Source: JANYCG01 sp031418395 (GTDB taxonomy: Bacteria > Pseudomonadota > Gammaproteobacteria > Burkholderiales > Burkholderiaceae_C). Taken from it: a stretch of DNA of 64,000 nucleotides. Where the stretch lies: assembly GCA_031418395.1 (NCBI GenBank), contig JANOXL010000242.1, forward strand, positions 1-64,000, read 5' to 3'. Position 1 is the first letter of the stretch. Each line of letters starts with the position of its first letter. The notes under the pieces were generated by a model. It saw only the letters and a list, made by a program, of their open reading frames with translations, ran no database searches and had not been told where the DNA came from. The translations under genes and the position numbers were made by a program. Shown here in pieces: positions 31,679 through 41,563 of the stretch.

Positions 31679-34477
31679 TTAAATTTCAATGTCGCTAGAC
31701 CCGGGCCGCGGGGGAGGCGTAGGCGTAGGCGTATGTACTATGGTTTTTTCAAACCCGACTTGCGGCTGCGAATCACCCGTCGCAGTGCGCGTGTGAACCG
31801 CTGTTTTTTCAAAGTCAGGCACTGACGAAGCTTTGTTGCCTGAGTTAAAGGCCACAGTTTTTTCGTTCGCCATCGACGTCGTCGGCAACGGGGAGGGGCG
31901 GGTCGCCGTGGTCGATTTGGCGAAGTCAGCGCCGCCTGGAATATTTGCCATCACTGCCCGCAGGTCCGACGCGAACTGGTCGCCGTCTTGATAACGTGTT
32001 TCAGGGCGTTTGCTCAATGACAAAGCCACAACATTCGCCAACTCCTCCGGCAAGTCAGCTCGAACAATCCGAATATCTGAGGCCTCTTCGTTGGCAATTT
32101 TGTACATCAGCTCAGCCATGGAGTCGCCGCGGAATGGCAATACCCCGGCAAGCATCTGGTACAACATCACGCCAAGTGAATAAAGATCCGAGCGCCCATC
32201 GACCTTTTTGCCCGCCAATTGCTCGGGCGACATGAAACTGGGCGTGCCCAATACCAGGCCCGTTTTGGTTTTGCTGGAATCCGTGATGCGTGCAATGCCG
32301 AAGTCAGTCACCTTGACAGTATCGGAATCCAACTCGTACATGATGTTCGCGGGCTTGATGTCGCGATGTACTACGTTCTGCTTGTGGGCATAGGCAAGTG
32401 CTTCGGCCACTCTGGCAACGATCGACAAAACCCGGGGAACCGCCAACAAGTGTCCGTCTTTGCAAGCGTCTACCAGATCTTTGCCTTTAAGGAACTCCAT
32501 GGCAATGTAGGCCAGGTCATGCTCCTCACCCGCGTCAAAAATCGTGACGATGTTCTGGTGCTGTAGCCTACCCGCTGTCTCGGCCTCGCGGAAGAAGCGC
32601 TCCCGCGCATCGACCAGCTCTTCACCGTCAAACTCCTGGCTCAAGGCCATGGTTTTTATGGCCACGACACGCCCGATTTTGGGGTCCTTGCCCAGATAAA
32701 CCACACCCATGGCACCTTTGCCCAATTCTTTTTCGACCTGATAGCGGCCCAACATCGGCTTTTCAACAGCGCCACCATCCAGCAGCATGGTGCCGCCCGG
32801 GTGCGCGCCACCACCACCCAGGATCACCGTCTCCGACAGGTTTTTCGCACGCGCCAGCTTGGTTTTGATATCTTTGTAATTCGGGTTAAAAGCCGCCATG
32901 TGTTCATACACAGATTCGGCTTTGTTGAATTGGCGCTTGCGTTCAAAGTCCAGGGCCAGGCTGTACAAATTCCCCATGACGGCCTCTGCCATCGGCACAC
33001 GGCGGAACCGGTCAAACGCCGCATCCAATTGGCCCTGGCCCTGCAACGCCAGCCCCATCATGCGGCTGGTTTCGGCAGATTCTTCGTCTGACTTGATCTT
33101 CCCCGCCTCCGTCATCAAGAAGCGCTTGGTGGTCAAGGCCAAATGCCCCAAAACCAGCAGGGCCGCCGGGAACACCAGTTTTAACCAAGTCGCCGCGCCC
33201 GCCAACAAGCCAAACTCGGCCCCCAACAAAAGCACAAACATGGTCAGGGTCACGATAGCGGCTGCGCTCGCCGACAAACGTGGCAAAGCCACAATGATGT
33301 AAGCCGCCACGATCAAAAATGCCGCAAGCATGGCCCACACACCCCAACCGGGTTGGACGATGAAATGCTCACTCAAAATGCTGGAAGTGATGTGGGCAAT
33401 TGTTTCGGCAGGCGACAGGCCTGGGTTGCCTGGCACCGGGAAGATGGTGCCTACCCCCGCCGCCGTAGCGCCAATCACGACAATTTTGTCGGCGTATTTG
33501 CTGGCCGGAATTTTGCCGTTGAGCACGTCAAAAAATGAGTCCGTTGCAAACGCGGGCCGCCCATCCTTGCCTTTATAAAACTGCGGCAGCATCATGGCGG
33601 ACTCATCGGTTTTAACGCGCAGTTTGCCGATTTGAACCGATTCCCCGGCATTGAGCTTGACATCGCCGGGCGCCAAATTCAGGCTCTTGATTGAGGCCAA
33701 CAAGGCCATCGACGGTATTGCTTTGCCATAATAGTTCACCAGCATCGGCTCTTGGCGCACTGCACCATCCACATCCTGAAACTGGTTTAAATGCCCAATT
33801 CCTGCCGCAGCGGTGCCAATACCTTCAATGGGTTGCTGCCCTTTGATGGCCGGTAAAGAGAATCCTCCGTTTTCGTCGATGGCGCTCTTCAGCACGTAAG
33901 CGGGCAGCGGGTTGTCGGGTCGTCCTTGGGGCTCACCAATCGAAAATACCGACGGAATCAGCACGTTGCCGGCTTTTTTCATGCTGTCGGCCAAGATGGC
34001 ATCCGAATCCAGCGCCAACTCCGCCTCGCTGATAATTTTTTCCAGCCGATCGTTCGTAGAAGCCTGCGCGGCACTTTCATTGGACGGCGGCGCGCCGGCC
34101 GGCTTGGTCAAGACGCGGCGCATCTGGCGGATGAAGTCCAGCCCCCTATCTACCTGCGGCTCAAAGAAGAAAACGGTGTGAACGATGGTTTTGGTTTTGG
34201 CCGCAGCCAGTTGGTCGATCAACTTGGCGTGGACGTCCCGCGGCCAGGGCCAGCGGCCAATATTGGCAATACTCTGATCGTCAATGGCGATCACCGCGAT
34301 GCGGTCTGACGGCTGGCGGTTGCTGCTGGTGCTGGCAAAGTCATAAAACCGTCGCTCCAACGTGCCAAAAAAGTCTGTGGTGTAGTTGAACAGTACCACG
34401 GCCAGCACCACCAACAGGCCGACAAACCAGTCGGCCCGCCAAAACGGTCCTTTGCCCGAAAATGATATTTTTGCCAC
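31679..34477 (-). CDS. CHASE2-domain serine/threonine protein kinase
   Basis: A 932-residue receptor kinase with N-terminal helix, periplasmic CHASE2 domain (about 40-360, DRIAVIAIDDQSIANIGRWPW), three membrane helices (about 375-450), a TPR-like segment (about 480-560) and a Hanks-type kinase domain (about 577-840). Intact motifs: glycine loop ELGKGAMGVVYLG, VAIK lysine, HRDIKPANIM catalytic loop, DFGIARI, and GTPSFMSPEQL. The Thr/Pro-rich tail contains three near-repeats, EKTVAFN, FEKTAVHT and FEKTIVHT, that look like FHA-binding phosphothreonine sites. It heads the same-strand run of six genes. A terminator at 34519-34547 isolates it from terC upstream. Confidence 0.92.
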   Translation of the reverse strand: MAKISFSGKGPFWRADWFVGLLVVLAVVLFNYTTDFFGTLERRFYDFASTSSNRQPSDRIAVIAIDDQSIANIGRWPWPRDVHAKLIDQLAAAKTKTIVHTVFFFEPQVDRGLDFIRQMRRVLTKPAGAPPSNESAAQASTNDRLEKIISEAELALDSDAILADSMKKAGNVLIPSVFSIGEPQGRPDNPLPAYVLKSAIDENGGFSLPAIKGQQPIEGIGTAAAGIGHLNQFQDVDGAVRQEPMLVNYYGKAIPSMALLASIKSLNLAPGDVKLNAGESVQIGKLRVKTDESAMMLPQFYKGKDGRPAFATDSFFDVLNGKIPASKYADKIVVIGATAAGVGTIFPVPGNPGLSPAETIAHITSSILSEHFIVQPGWGVWAMLAAFLIVAAYIIVALPRLSASAAAIVTLTMFVLLLGAEFGLLAGAATWLKLVFPAALLVLGHLALTTKRFLMTEAGKIKSDEESAETSRMMGLALQGQGQLDAAFDRFRRVPMAEAVMGNLYSLALDFERKRQFNKAESVYEHMAAFNPNYKDIKTKLARAKNLSETVILGGGGAHPGGTMLLDGGAVEKPMLGRYQVEKELGKGAMGVVYLGKDPKIGRVVAIKTMALSQEFDGEELVDARERFFREAETAGRLQHQNIVTIFDAGEEHDLAYIAMEFLKGKDLVDACKDGHLLAVPRVLSIVARVAEALAYAHKQNVVHRDIKPANIMYELDSDTVKVTDFGIARITDSSKTKTGLVLGTPSFMSPEQLAGKKVDGRSDLYSLGVMLYQMLAGVLPFRGDSMAELMYKIANEEASDIRIVRADLPEELANVVALSLSKRPETRYQDGDQFASDLRAVMANIPGGADFAKSTTATRPSPLPTTSMANEKTVAFNSGNKASSVPDFEKTAVHTRTATGDSQPQVGFEKTIVHTPTPTPPPRPGSSDIEI

Positions 34478-34518
34478 GTCTTGCCTATTCTGTAATCACC
34501 GCCCTACCCGGAGTCGGC

Positions 34519-34547
34519 AAAAAACACCCGTCGGCCAAGCCAACGGG
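34519..34547 (-). terminator. Rho-independent terminator between terC and kinase operon
   Basis: Minus strand CCCGT-T-GGC-TTG-GCC-G-ACGGG stem-loop followed by TGTTTTTTG. It ends transcription from the second terC before the kinase gene, so the kinase run needs its own promoter in the 40 bp between or inside the upstream region. Confidence 0.7.
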
Positions 34548-34676
34548 CGCACCGCAGACTTGCGACGTTAGCAGACCACGCTCCAACCGACAAGGGACTT
34601 GTGCGCATCCGCTTGTCGTTTTTTTGCCATTGGGCTGGAAGCAATAGGCTGAAACGCCGCCTTGGTGCGTGTTCGC

Positions 34677-35381
34677 TCAGGCGCTGTTGGCTTTGGTTTT
34701 GGCGCGTTTAGCGAGCGCCTTGCCCGCTACCACAACAAACACCGCGCACGCGATTTTCAAGCCATACGCCAGCGTTTTGCTATCGCCAAAAATGTGCGCC
34801 AAGCCTGGGTCGTGTGAAATGGCGTCGCCCGCAACCCAGCCAATCAAGGCCGCGCCCAGCACAATAATGACGGGGAAGCGCTCCATCAACTGAATCATGA
34901 TTTTGGAGCCAAAAATCACCATCGGAATACTGATCGCCAGGCCCATCACCAAAAGCGCGTAGTTGATAACCCCGTCAATCTTCGCGGCCAAGGCAACGGC
35001 AATGACGTTATCCAAACTCATGACCAAGTCGGCGATCAGGATGGTGCGGATGGCAGCCCCGAAACTCACCGTTTTGACTTCGCCGTCATGACCGCCTTCA
35101 TCCTCGTCCATCAACAGTTGCACGCCAATCCAAAGCAACAGCAAGCCACCCACCAATTGCACATATTCCCATTGCAGCAAATAGGCTGCGATGAAGGTCA
35201 AAACGATACGCAACACCACGGCGCCAGCCGAGCCCCACAAAATTGCATGTTTTTGTTGCACCGGCGGCAAAGAGCGCGCCGCCAGCGCGATAACGACCGC
35301 GTTGTCACCCGATAGGATGATGTTGATCCAGATGATTTGCCCCAAGGCCAACCAAAAAACGGGGGTTAGAAGGATTTCCAT
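34677..35381 (-). CDS. TerC family membrane protein (second copy)
   Basis: A 234-residue paralogue of the protein at 15994-16683. IWINIILSGDNAVVIALAARSLP and LIADLVMSLDNVIAVALAAK carry the two Asp-Asn motifs, with about seven helices and a charged loop DEDEGGHDGE. No yybP-ykoY leader was recognised upstream, so this copy is probably not under the same manganese switch. It sits downstream of sucD, as in related genomes. Confidence 0.88.
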   Translation of the reverse strand: MEILLTPVFWLALGQIIWINIILSGDNAVVIALAARSLPPVQQKHAILWGSAGAVVLRIVLTFIAAYLLQWEYVQLVGGLLLLWIGVQLLMDEDEGGHDGEVKTVSFGAAIRTILIADLVMSLDNVIAVALAAKIDGVINYALLVMGLAISIPMVIFGSKIMIQLMERFPVIIVLGAALIGWVAGDAISHDPGLAHIFGDSKTLAYGLKIACAVFVVVAGKALAKRAKTKANSA

Positions 35382-35574
35382 AGCGGTCTCCGGGCAGTCT
35401 TTTGTTATATTTCGCTACAATAATAGTAGCGTTTTACGCTTTAAACCCGGGGCTTGCAGCTTGTTTTTTCTTAAATCAAGGCGCAAATCTCGGACTCGCA
35501 GTGTAACTGCGGCCCAGGTGCGTCTGATTAAGTGATTTTGCGTACCGCCCGTTGGACGGCACAGCGCCTGATGT

Positions 35575-36468
35575 TCAGATCAGCGCTTTGAGCAGCTTCG
35601 CCATTTCCGACGGGTTGCGGGTCACTTTGAAGCCGCACTCCTCCATCACGGCCAGTTTGGCGTCTGCCGTGTCCGCGCCGCCGCTGATCAAGGCCCCGGC
35701 ATGGCCCATGCGTTTGCCTGCAGGCGCTGTTACACCAGCGATAAAGCCCACGATGGGTTTCTTCATGTTGGCCTTGCACCAGCGGGCCGCGTCGGCCTCG
35801 TCAGGGCCACCGATTTCACCGATCATGATGACGGCGTCGGTGTCCGGGTCGTCATTGAAAGCCTTCATGACGTCGATGTGTTTGAGGCCATTGATCGGGT
35901 CGCCGCCAATGCCGACTGCGCTCGATTGGCCCAGACCGATGTCTGTCAACTGTGCGACCGCTTCATAAGTCAAGGTGCCAGAGCGGCTGACCACACCAAT
36001 GCGGCCCTTGCGGTGGATGTGGCCGGGCATGATGCCGATTTTGATTTCGTCTGGCGTGATGAGCCCTGGGCAATTCGGCCCCAAAAGCAGGGTTTTTTTG
36101 CCGCCCGCGGCTTCTTTGGCGCGCATTTTGTTGCGAATCTCCAGCATGTCGCGCACGGGAATACCTTCGGTGATACAGATTGCCAAGTCCAGGTCAGCTT
36201 CTACGGCCTCCCATATCGCGGCAGCCGCACCGGCTGGCGGCACATAAATCACGCTGACCGTAGCGCCAGTTTGCGACGCTGCTTCTTTGACCGTGGCGAA
36301 GATTGGGATGTCAAAAATCCGCTCGCCTGATTTTTTGGGGTTCACGCCCGCGACGAAGCAATTCTTCCCGTTGGCGTATTCCTGGCATTTTTCAGTGTGG
36401 AACTGGCCGGTCTTGCCGGTAATGCCTTGGGTGATGACGCGTGTGTTTTTATTGATGTAGATGGACAT
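35575..36468 (-). CDS. sucD: Succinate-CoA ligase alpha subunit
   Basis: TCA-cycle enzyme subunit that carries the phosphohistidine and binds CoA. 297 residues. Seen: NTRVITQGITGKTGQFHTEKC (CoA region), VIYVPPAGAAAAIWEAVEAD, CITEGIPVRDML, GPNCPGLITP, and GHAGALISGGADTADAK with the phosphorylated His. ATG 36468 has GGAAC upstream; sucC ends 36 bp before it in the same direction. Confidence 0.97.
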   Translation of the reverse strand: MSIYINKNTRVITQGITGKTGQFHTEKCQEYANGKNCFVAGVNPKKSGERIFDIPIFATVKEAASQTGATVSVIYVPPAGAAAAIWEAVEADLDLAICITEGIPVRDMLEIRNKMRAKEAAGGKKTLLLGPNCPGLITPDEIKIGIMPGHIHRKGRIGVVSRSGTLTYEAVAQLTDIGLGQSSAVGIGGDPINGLKHIDVMKAFNDDPDTDAVIMIGEIGGPDEADAARWCKANMKKPIVGFIAGVTAPAGKRMGHAGALISGGADTADAKLAVMEECGFKVTRNPSEMAKLLKALI

Positions 36469-36504
36469 GGCGATGTTCCTGCGGTGTTCCGGCGGTGACC
36501 CTGG

Positions 36505-37668
36505 TTAAGCAGCGATGGACGCCACGACTTTTTTCGCCGCATCGGCCATGGTGTCGGCGCTGATGATGGGCAGGCCTGACTCGGCCAGCATTTTATTGCC
36601 CAGCTCTTCATTGGTGCCCTTCATACGCACCACCAGTGGCACACTCAAATTGGTGGCTTTACAAGCGGTGATGATGCCGGTGGCAATCGTGTCGCATTTC
36701 ATGATGCCGCCGAAGATATTGACCAAAATGGCCTTGACCTTCTTGTTTTTCAGCATGATCTTGAAGGCTTCAGTGACTTTTTCTGGCGTTGCGCCACCGC
36801 CCACGTCCAGGAAGTTGGCTGGTTCCGCGCCGAAGAGCTTGATGGTGTCCATCGTCGCCATGGCCAGGCCTGCGCCGTTGACCAGGCAGCCGATATTGCC
36901 GTCCAGGCTGATGTAGGCCAGGTCAAACTTGCTGGCTTCGATCTCGGCCGGATCTTCTTCGTCCAGATCACGCAGGGCCACAATTTCCGGATGGCGGAAC
37001 AGCGCGTTGGCGTCGAAATTGAATTTGGCGTCCAGCGCCTTGATGCCACCGCCGCCTTCGAGAATCAGGGGGTTGATCTCGACCAGCGAGGCGTCGGTCT
37101 CCATATAGACCTTGTACAGTTTTTGCAACACGTCCACGCACTGCGCGGTGGAGGCCGCAGGCACGCCAATCGCGTCGGCCAGCTTTTTGCCTTGCGCTGC
37201 TGTCAGGCCCAAGGCCGGGTCGACGATTTCGGTGATGATTTTCTCGGGGGTGTCGTGCGCCACGCCTTCGATGTCCATGCCGCCTTCGGACGACACGATA
37301 AACGCCACCCGCTGCGTGGCGCGGTCGGTCACCGCTGAGACGTAGTACTCTTTTTTGATGTCGGCGCCGTCTTCGATCAACAAACGCCGTACTTTTTGCC
37401 CTAAAGGCCCGGTTTGGTGCGTCACAAGCTGCATGCCAAGGGTTTCACCGGCGAGCTTTTTGACCTCGTCAATCGAACGCGCCAGTTTCACGCCGCCGCC
37501 TTTGCCGCGCCCGCCCGCATGGATTTGCGCCTTGACGACCCACACGGGACCGCCGAGTTTTTGCGCCGCTTCGACAGCCTCTTGCACGGTGAACGCCGCA
37601 ATGCCACGTGGCACCGGTATGGCGAATTGGCGCAAGATGTCCTTGCCTTGGTATTCGTGAATTTTCAT
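36505..37668 (-). CDS. sucC: Succinate-CoA ligase beta subunit
   Basis: About 387 residues, as in E. coli (388). The ATP-grasp domain starts MKIHEYQGKDILRQFAIPVPRG; VVKAQIHAGGRGKGGGVKLA binds ATP, EINPLIL and DGNIGCLVNGAGLAMATMD are typical, and DVGGGATPEKVTEAFKI marks the CoA-ligase domain. Start at ATG 37668, where the family N-terminus begins; the frame is open to 37713. First gene of sucCD. Confidence 0.97.
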   Translation of the reverse strand: MKIHEYQGKDILRQFAIPVPRGIAAFTVQEAVEAAQKLGGPVWVVKAQIHAGGRGKGGGVKLARSIDEVKKLAGETLGMQLVTHQTGPLGQKVRRLLIEDGADIKKEYYVSAVTDRATQRVAFIVSSEGGMDIEGVAHDTPEKIITEIVDPALGLTAAQGKKLADAIGVPAASTAQCVDVLQKLYKVYMETDASLVEINPLILEGGGGIKALDAKFNFDANALFRHPEIVALRDLDEEDPAEIEASKFDLAYISLDGNIGCLVNGAGLAMATMDTIKLFGAEPANFLDVGGGATPEKVTEAFKIMLKNKKVKAILVNIFGGIMKCDTIATGIITACKATNLSVPLVVRMKGTNEELGNKMLAESGLPIISADTMADAAKKVVASIAA

Positions 37669-37841
37669 GAGGTTCTTCTCAGATTGACTAAGAGTGCCCA
37701 ATGGGGCGACCACTGATGGGCTGACAAACCAGTATCAAACCCATGCAAAATCGTCATTGAACAACGCAGCGCTGAAATGTATCATGTTGCGATGCACCAT
37801 CTTTGAGTGCCATTTGCCCGGAAAGTACCAGAAAGCGCGCC

Positions 37842-38780
37842 ATGCCCAAGATATTTATTGACGGAGAAGCCGGCACCACGGGATTGCAGATCCGCGAGCG
37901 CTTGGTGAAGTTGCCCGCCATCGAGGTGGTCTCGATAGCCCCCGAGTTGCGCAAAGACGCGGCGGCGAAACGCGCCCTGATGGCGCAGGTCGATTTGGTG
38001 GTGCTGTGTTTGCACGATGACGCGGCAATTGCGTCGGTGGCGATGATTGACGATATGGCCAAAACCAGTGGTCATGGTGACGGCATGGGCGGCCCCAAGG
38101 TCATCGACGCCTCCAGCGCCCACCGTGTTGCGCCCGGCTGGATTTACGGTTTTCCGGAAATTTCAGCAGCCCAGACCCAGGCCATCCGCAACGCGCGCCG
38201 CGTGGCCAACCCCGGCTGCTACCCCACGGGCGGCATTGCGCTGGTGCGCCCGCTGGTCGATGCCGGACTGCTGCCGGCGGACTATCCGGTGGTCATGCAG
38301 GGGTTTTCAGGCTACTCAGGTGGCGGCAGGCCCATGATCGAAACCTACGAAGTTACCAAAACCGCGCCACCTTTGGACGTCTACGGCCTGGGTCTGAACC
38401 ACAAACATGTGCCGGAGTTTCACCAGTATTCAGGCCTCAAACGGCGCCCGATCTTTGTCGCCGCCGTCGGGAACTTTTACAACGGCATGATCGACCAGAT
38501 TGGCCTCAATTTCGACCTGATGAAGGGTGTTTCGAGCGTCAAACAGCTTGACGAGGCGCTACGCGCGCATTACGCGGGCAGCGAGTGGGTCAAGGTGGTC
38601 GCCGCAAACGCCAATGGGCGCATGGAGGCTGAAGCCCTCAACGGCACCAACGCCTTGGAACTGAGCGTTTACGGCAACGATAGCCTGGGCCAAGCCGTGC
38701 TGGTCGCCAAATACGACAACCTGGGCAAAGGCGCCAGTGGGGCTGCCGTACAGAACATGAAGTTAATGCTGGGGCTTTAA
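37842..38780 (+). CDS. argC: N-acetyl-gamma-glutamyl-phosphate reductase (short type)
   Basis: NADPH-dependent step of arginine synthesis. About 312 residues, the compact ArgC type. Seen: IDGEAGTTGLQIRERL at the N-terminus, DASSAHRVAPGWIYGFPE, and the catalytic cysteine in VANPGCYPTGGIALV (about residue 120), then NHKHVPEFHQYSGL with the catalytic His. Start at ATG 37842; the upstream in-frame start at 37803 adds unconserved residues. Divergent from sucC. Confidence 0.92.
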   Translation: MPKIFIDGEAGTTGLQIRERLVKLPAIEVVSIAPELRKDAAAKRALMAQVDLVVLCLHDDAAIASVAMIDDMAKTSGHGDGMGGPKVIDASSAHRVAPGWIYGFPEISAAQTQAIRNARRVANPGCYPTGGIALVRPLVDAGLLPADYPVVMQGFSGYSGGGRPMIETYEVTKTAPPLDVYGLGLNHKHVPEFHQYSGLKRRPIFVAAVGNFYNGMIDQIGLNFDLMKGVSSVKQLDEALRAHYAGSEWVKVVAANANGRMEAEALNGTNALELSVYGNDSLGQAVLVAKYDNLGKGASGAAVQNMKLMLGL

Positions 38781-39135
38781 GCTTGGCTCTGGCCAGCCTC
38801 ATGTGGCTGCGCCCGACGTCCGGTGGCACAAGTTCCCCTGGAATTCCCGCGAATATTCAGCTAGTCAGCTGAAGTTGCTATATTTATTATAGCTTTATCG
38901 TCAATAAGTACGAGACCCAGGACCTTAATTTTATCTAAACCAGAGTTTCAGCGTCTTTCTTAAGGCAGATAAACCCCAATTTGGGTATGATTGACGTCCC
39001 GAGTTCAAAATCAAACGCCTTGAACCGCTTCCAAGTCACCCCCGGGGCGCACCCACGGCAGGAGTGCCCGGGCGGCCAGAAGCCAGCGCGGCGCAATGAG
39101 GCGTAACGAGGTTGACACTCGAATTCCAAATGGCG
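38781..39135. other. Gene-free region between argC and recX
   Basis: The 355 bp hold repeat copy D (38875-38925), an upstream imperfect palindrome TTCAGC...GCTGAA near 38856, and a GC-rich segment (39040-39090). No convincing gene, promoter or RNA was recognised. Confidence 0.5.
38875..38925 (+). repeat. Dispersed AT-rich repeat, copy D
   Basis: TGCTATATTTATTATAGC stem-loop followed by a spacer and TACGAGACCCAGGACC. Same layout as copy F at 52540. Confidence 0.65.
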
Positions 39136-39597
39136 TCAGTCGGCATCCTGCGGCTGGCCCTGCATCACCTTACGGATCACGTCCCCGCCAAATCCGCGTG
39201 TGGCCAGAAATCGCATTTGTCTGCCGCGTGCAGAAGCGTCGGTGGCAAGCTCGCCAAACTTCTTTTGCCACAGGGCGCGGGCGCGCTCGAGCTCGGTCGA
39301 CTGCAGCGCGGCCACGGCGTCCAGGACGACTTCGCGGCCCACGCCTTTGTTTTGCAGCTCTTGCTTGATGCGCGCGGCGCCGAGTTTGGCGGAACGGCGG
39401 TTCACCACCGACTCGACTACGCGCGCCTCGCTGATGAAGCCTTTTCCCTCTAATTCGTCCAGAGTTTTGGCCAATTCGCCGGGCGCCTCTTCAAACTCGG
39501 CCAGCCTGCGCTCCAACTCGTGGCGGGAATGTTCGCGCCCACTCAAAAGCCGCAGCGCGCGGCCTTTGAGGGAAAGGTGGGAGAGTGAAAATTTCAC
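39136..39597 (-). CDS. recX: RecX regulatory protein
   Basis: A 153-residue helical protein that limits RecA filament growth. It matches RecX in the order SLKGRALRLLSGREHSRHELERRL, GFISEARVVESVVNRRSAKLGAARIKQELQNKGV and FLATRGFGGDVIRKVM. Starts with GTG at 39597 without a strong ribosome site. It follows recA in the same direction after a 170-bp AT-rich gap containing repeat copy E. Confidence 0.92.
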   Translation of the reverse strand: MKFSLSHLSLKGRALRLLSGREHSRHELERRLAEFEEAPGELAKTLDELEGKGFISEARVVESVVNRRSAKLGAARIKQELQNKGVGREVVLDAVAALQSTELERARALWQKKFGELATDASARGRQMRFLATRGFGGDVIRKVMQGQPQDAD

Positions 39598-39703
39598 GCC
39601 GCGGTCACGTTTTTGGTTTCGGCAATGGCCTTCAATTGCTGTGTTTTCAAATTCTAAAGCAATTTAAACAAACTTTATGCTTATTATTTAAGTGATTTTT
39701 ACA

Positions 39704-39740
39704 ATTATTTAATAGCTAAATATTGAATATTAATGAGACC
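39704..39740 (+). repeat. Dispersed AT-rich repeat, copy E (diverged)
   Basis: TTATTTAATAGCTAAATATTGAATATTAATGAGACC; the first stem arm is poor and CGAGACC is TGAGACC. It lies between recA and recX. Confidence 0.4.
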
Positions 39741-39767
39741 TAATATTCTAATTTTATTCATAAACAA

Positions 39768-40859
<1,092 letters not shown>

Positions 40860-40952
40860 GGAAATCTCCTTGTGAATCAGTGGGTTACGAGCTAAAAATA
40901 TTGACGAAATGAGGTATTGGGTGTCGGCAATCAGTCTGCTGTTATCAACAGG

Positions 40953-40968
40953 CTGGATGCTTGAACAG
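40953..40968 (-). promoter_or_regulatory. LexA (SOS) box upstream of recA
   Basis: Minus strand CTGTTCAAGCATCCAG, CTGT-N8-ACAG with one mismatch; the extended TACTGT...CCAG form resembles the E. coli recA operator. Confidence 0.75.
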
Positions 40969-40992
40969 TAGTTTAACGTGCGTTGTTGAAAT

Positions 40993-41027
40993 TAGTAAAC
41001 AGTTTTTTTAGTCAGTTTGGTTTACTA
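40993..41027. promoter_or_regulatory. Possible MarR operator
   Basis: TAGTAAAC (40993-41000) and GTTTACTA (41020-41027) form an exact 8-bp inverted repeat directly before the MarR-family gene. Autoregulation is inferred from position. Confidence 0.4.
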
Positions 41028-41034
41028 TTTATGA

Positions 41035-41535
41035 ATGCCGTTGAAGATCGATTCACCACCCGCTGTGCCAGCCGACGCAGACGACCGCTGGCGCCACAGC
41101 CACCTGGGCTACTTGATGGGCCGCGCTTTGCTGCGTTTTGACGCACGTGTGCTGGCGCTCATGGCGCAAGACGTGAATGTGCCGCTGGCACTGGCCAATC
41201 TGGCCGCGCGCCATCAGGTCGGCGCGGCGCACATCCACATCACGCGCCACCTGGCCTTGGGCGGCTCGCGCCTCACGGATCTGGCCCAGGCTGCGGGTAT
41301 GAGCAAACAGGCGATGGGCAAATTGGTGGACCAGTGCGAGGCCTGGGCGCTGGTCACACGCACGCCTGACGTGCGTGACGCCCGCGCCAAGTGGGTCAGC
41401 TTCACGCCGCTGGGGCGCGCCTGGTTGAAGGCCTTCGAAACAGCCGTGGCCCAGACCGAGGCCGAGTTGCAGCAGGCCGTGGGCGCACAGGTCGCCACGG
41501 TCATCTCCATCGGGCTGGAAGCCTACGCAGCCTAG
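41035..41535 (+). CDS. MarR family transcriptional regulator
   Basis: A 166-residue winged-helix protein. HITRHLALGGSRLTDLAQAAGMSKQAMGKLVDQCEAWALVTR covers the HTH and recognition helix, followed by the wing DVRDARAKWVSFTPLGRAWL, typical of MarR. Helical ends form the dimer interface. Ligand unknown. ATG 41035 follows the exact inverted repeat TAGTAAAC/GTTTACTA. It precedes the two-component pair by 28 bp in the same direction and may be co-transcribed. Confidence 0.88.
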   Translation: MPLKIDSPPAVPADADDRWRHSHLGYLMGRALLRFDARVLALMAQDVNVPLALANLAARHQVGAAHIHITRHLALGGSRLTDLAQAAGMSKQAMGKLVDQCEAWALVTRTPDVRDARAKWVSFTPLGRAWLKAFETAVAQTEAELQQAVGAQVATVISIGLEAYAA

Positions 41536-41563
41536 AATCGAACACAAGCAGCCAGGAGACACG

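Noticed and set aside
30845..34477. Type VI secretion regulatory cassette (kinase, phosphatase, FHA)
   Set aside because: No Tss, Hcp, VgrG or ClpV genes in the window; the downstream genes are cyclase, phosphodiesterase and pilus ATPase.
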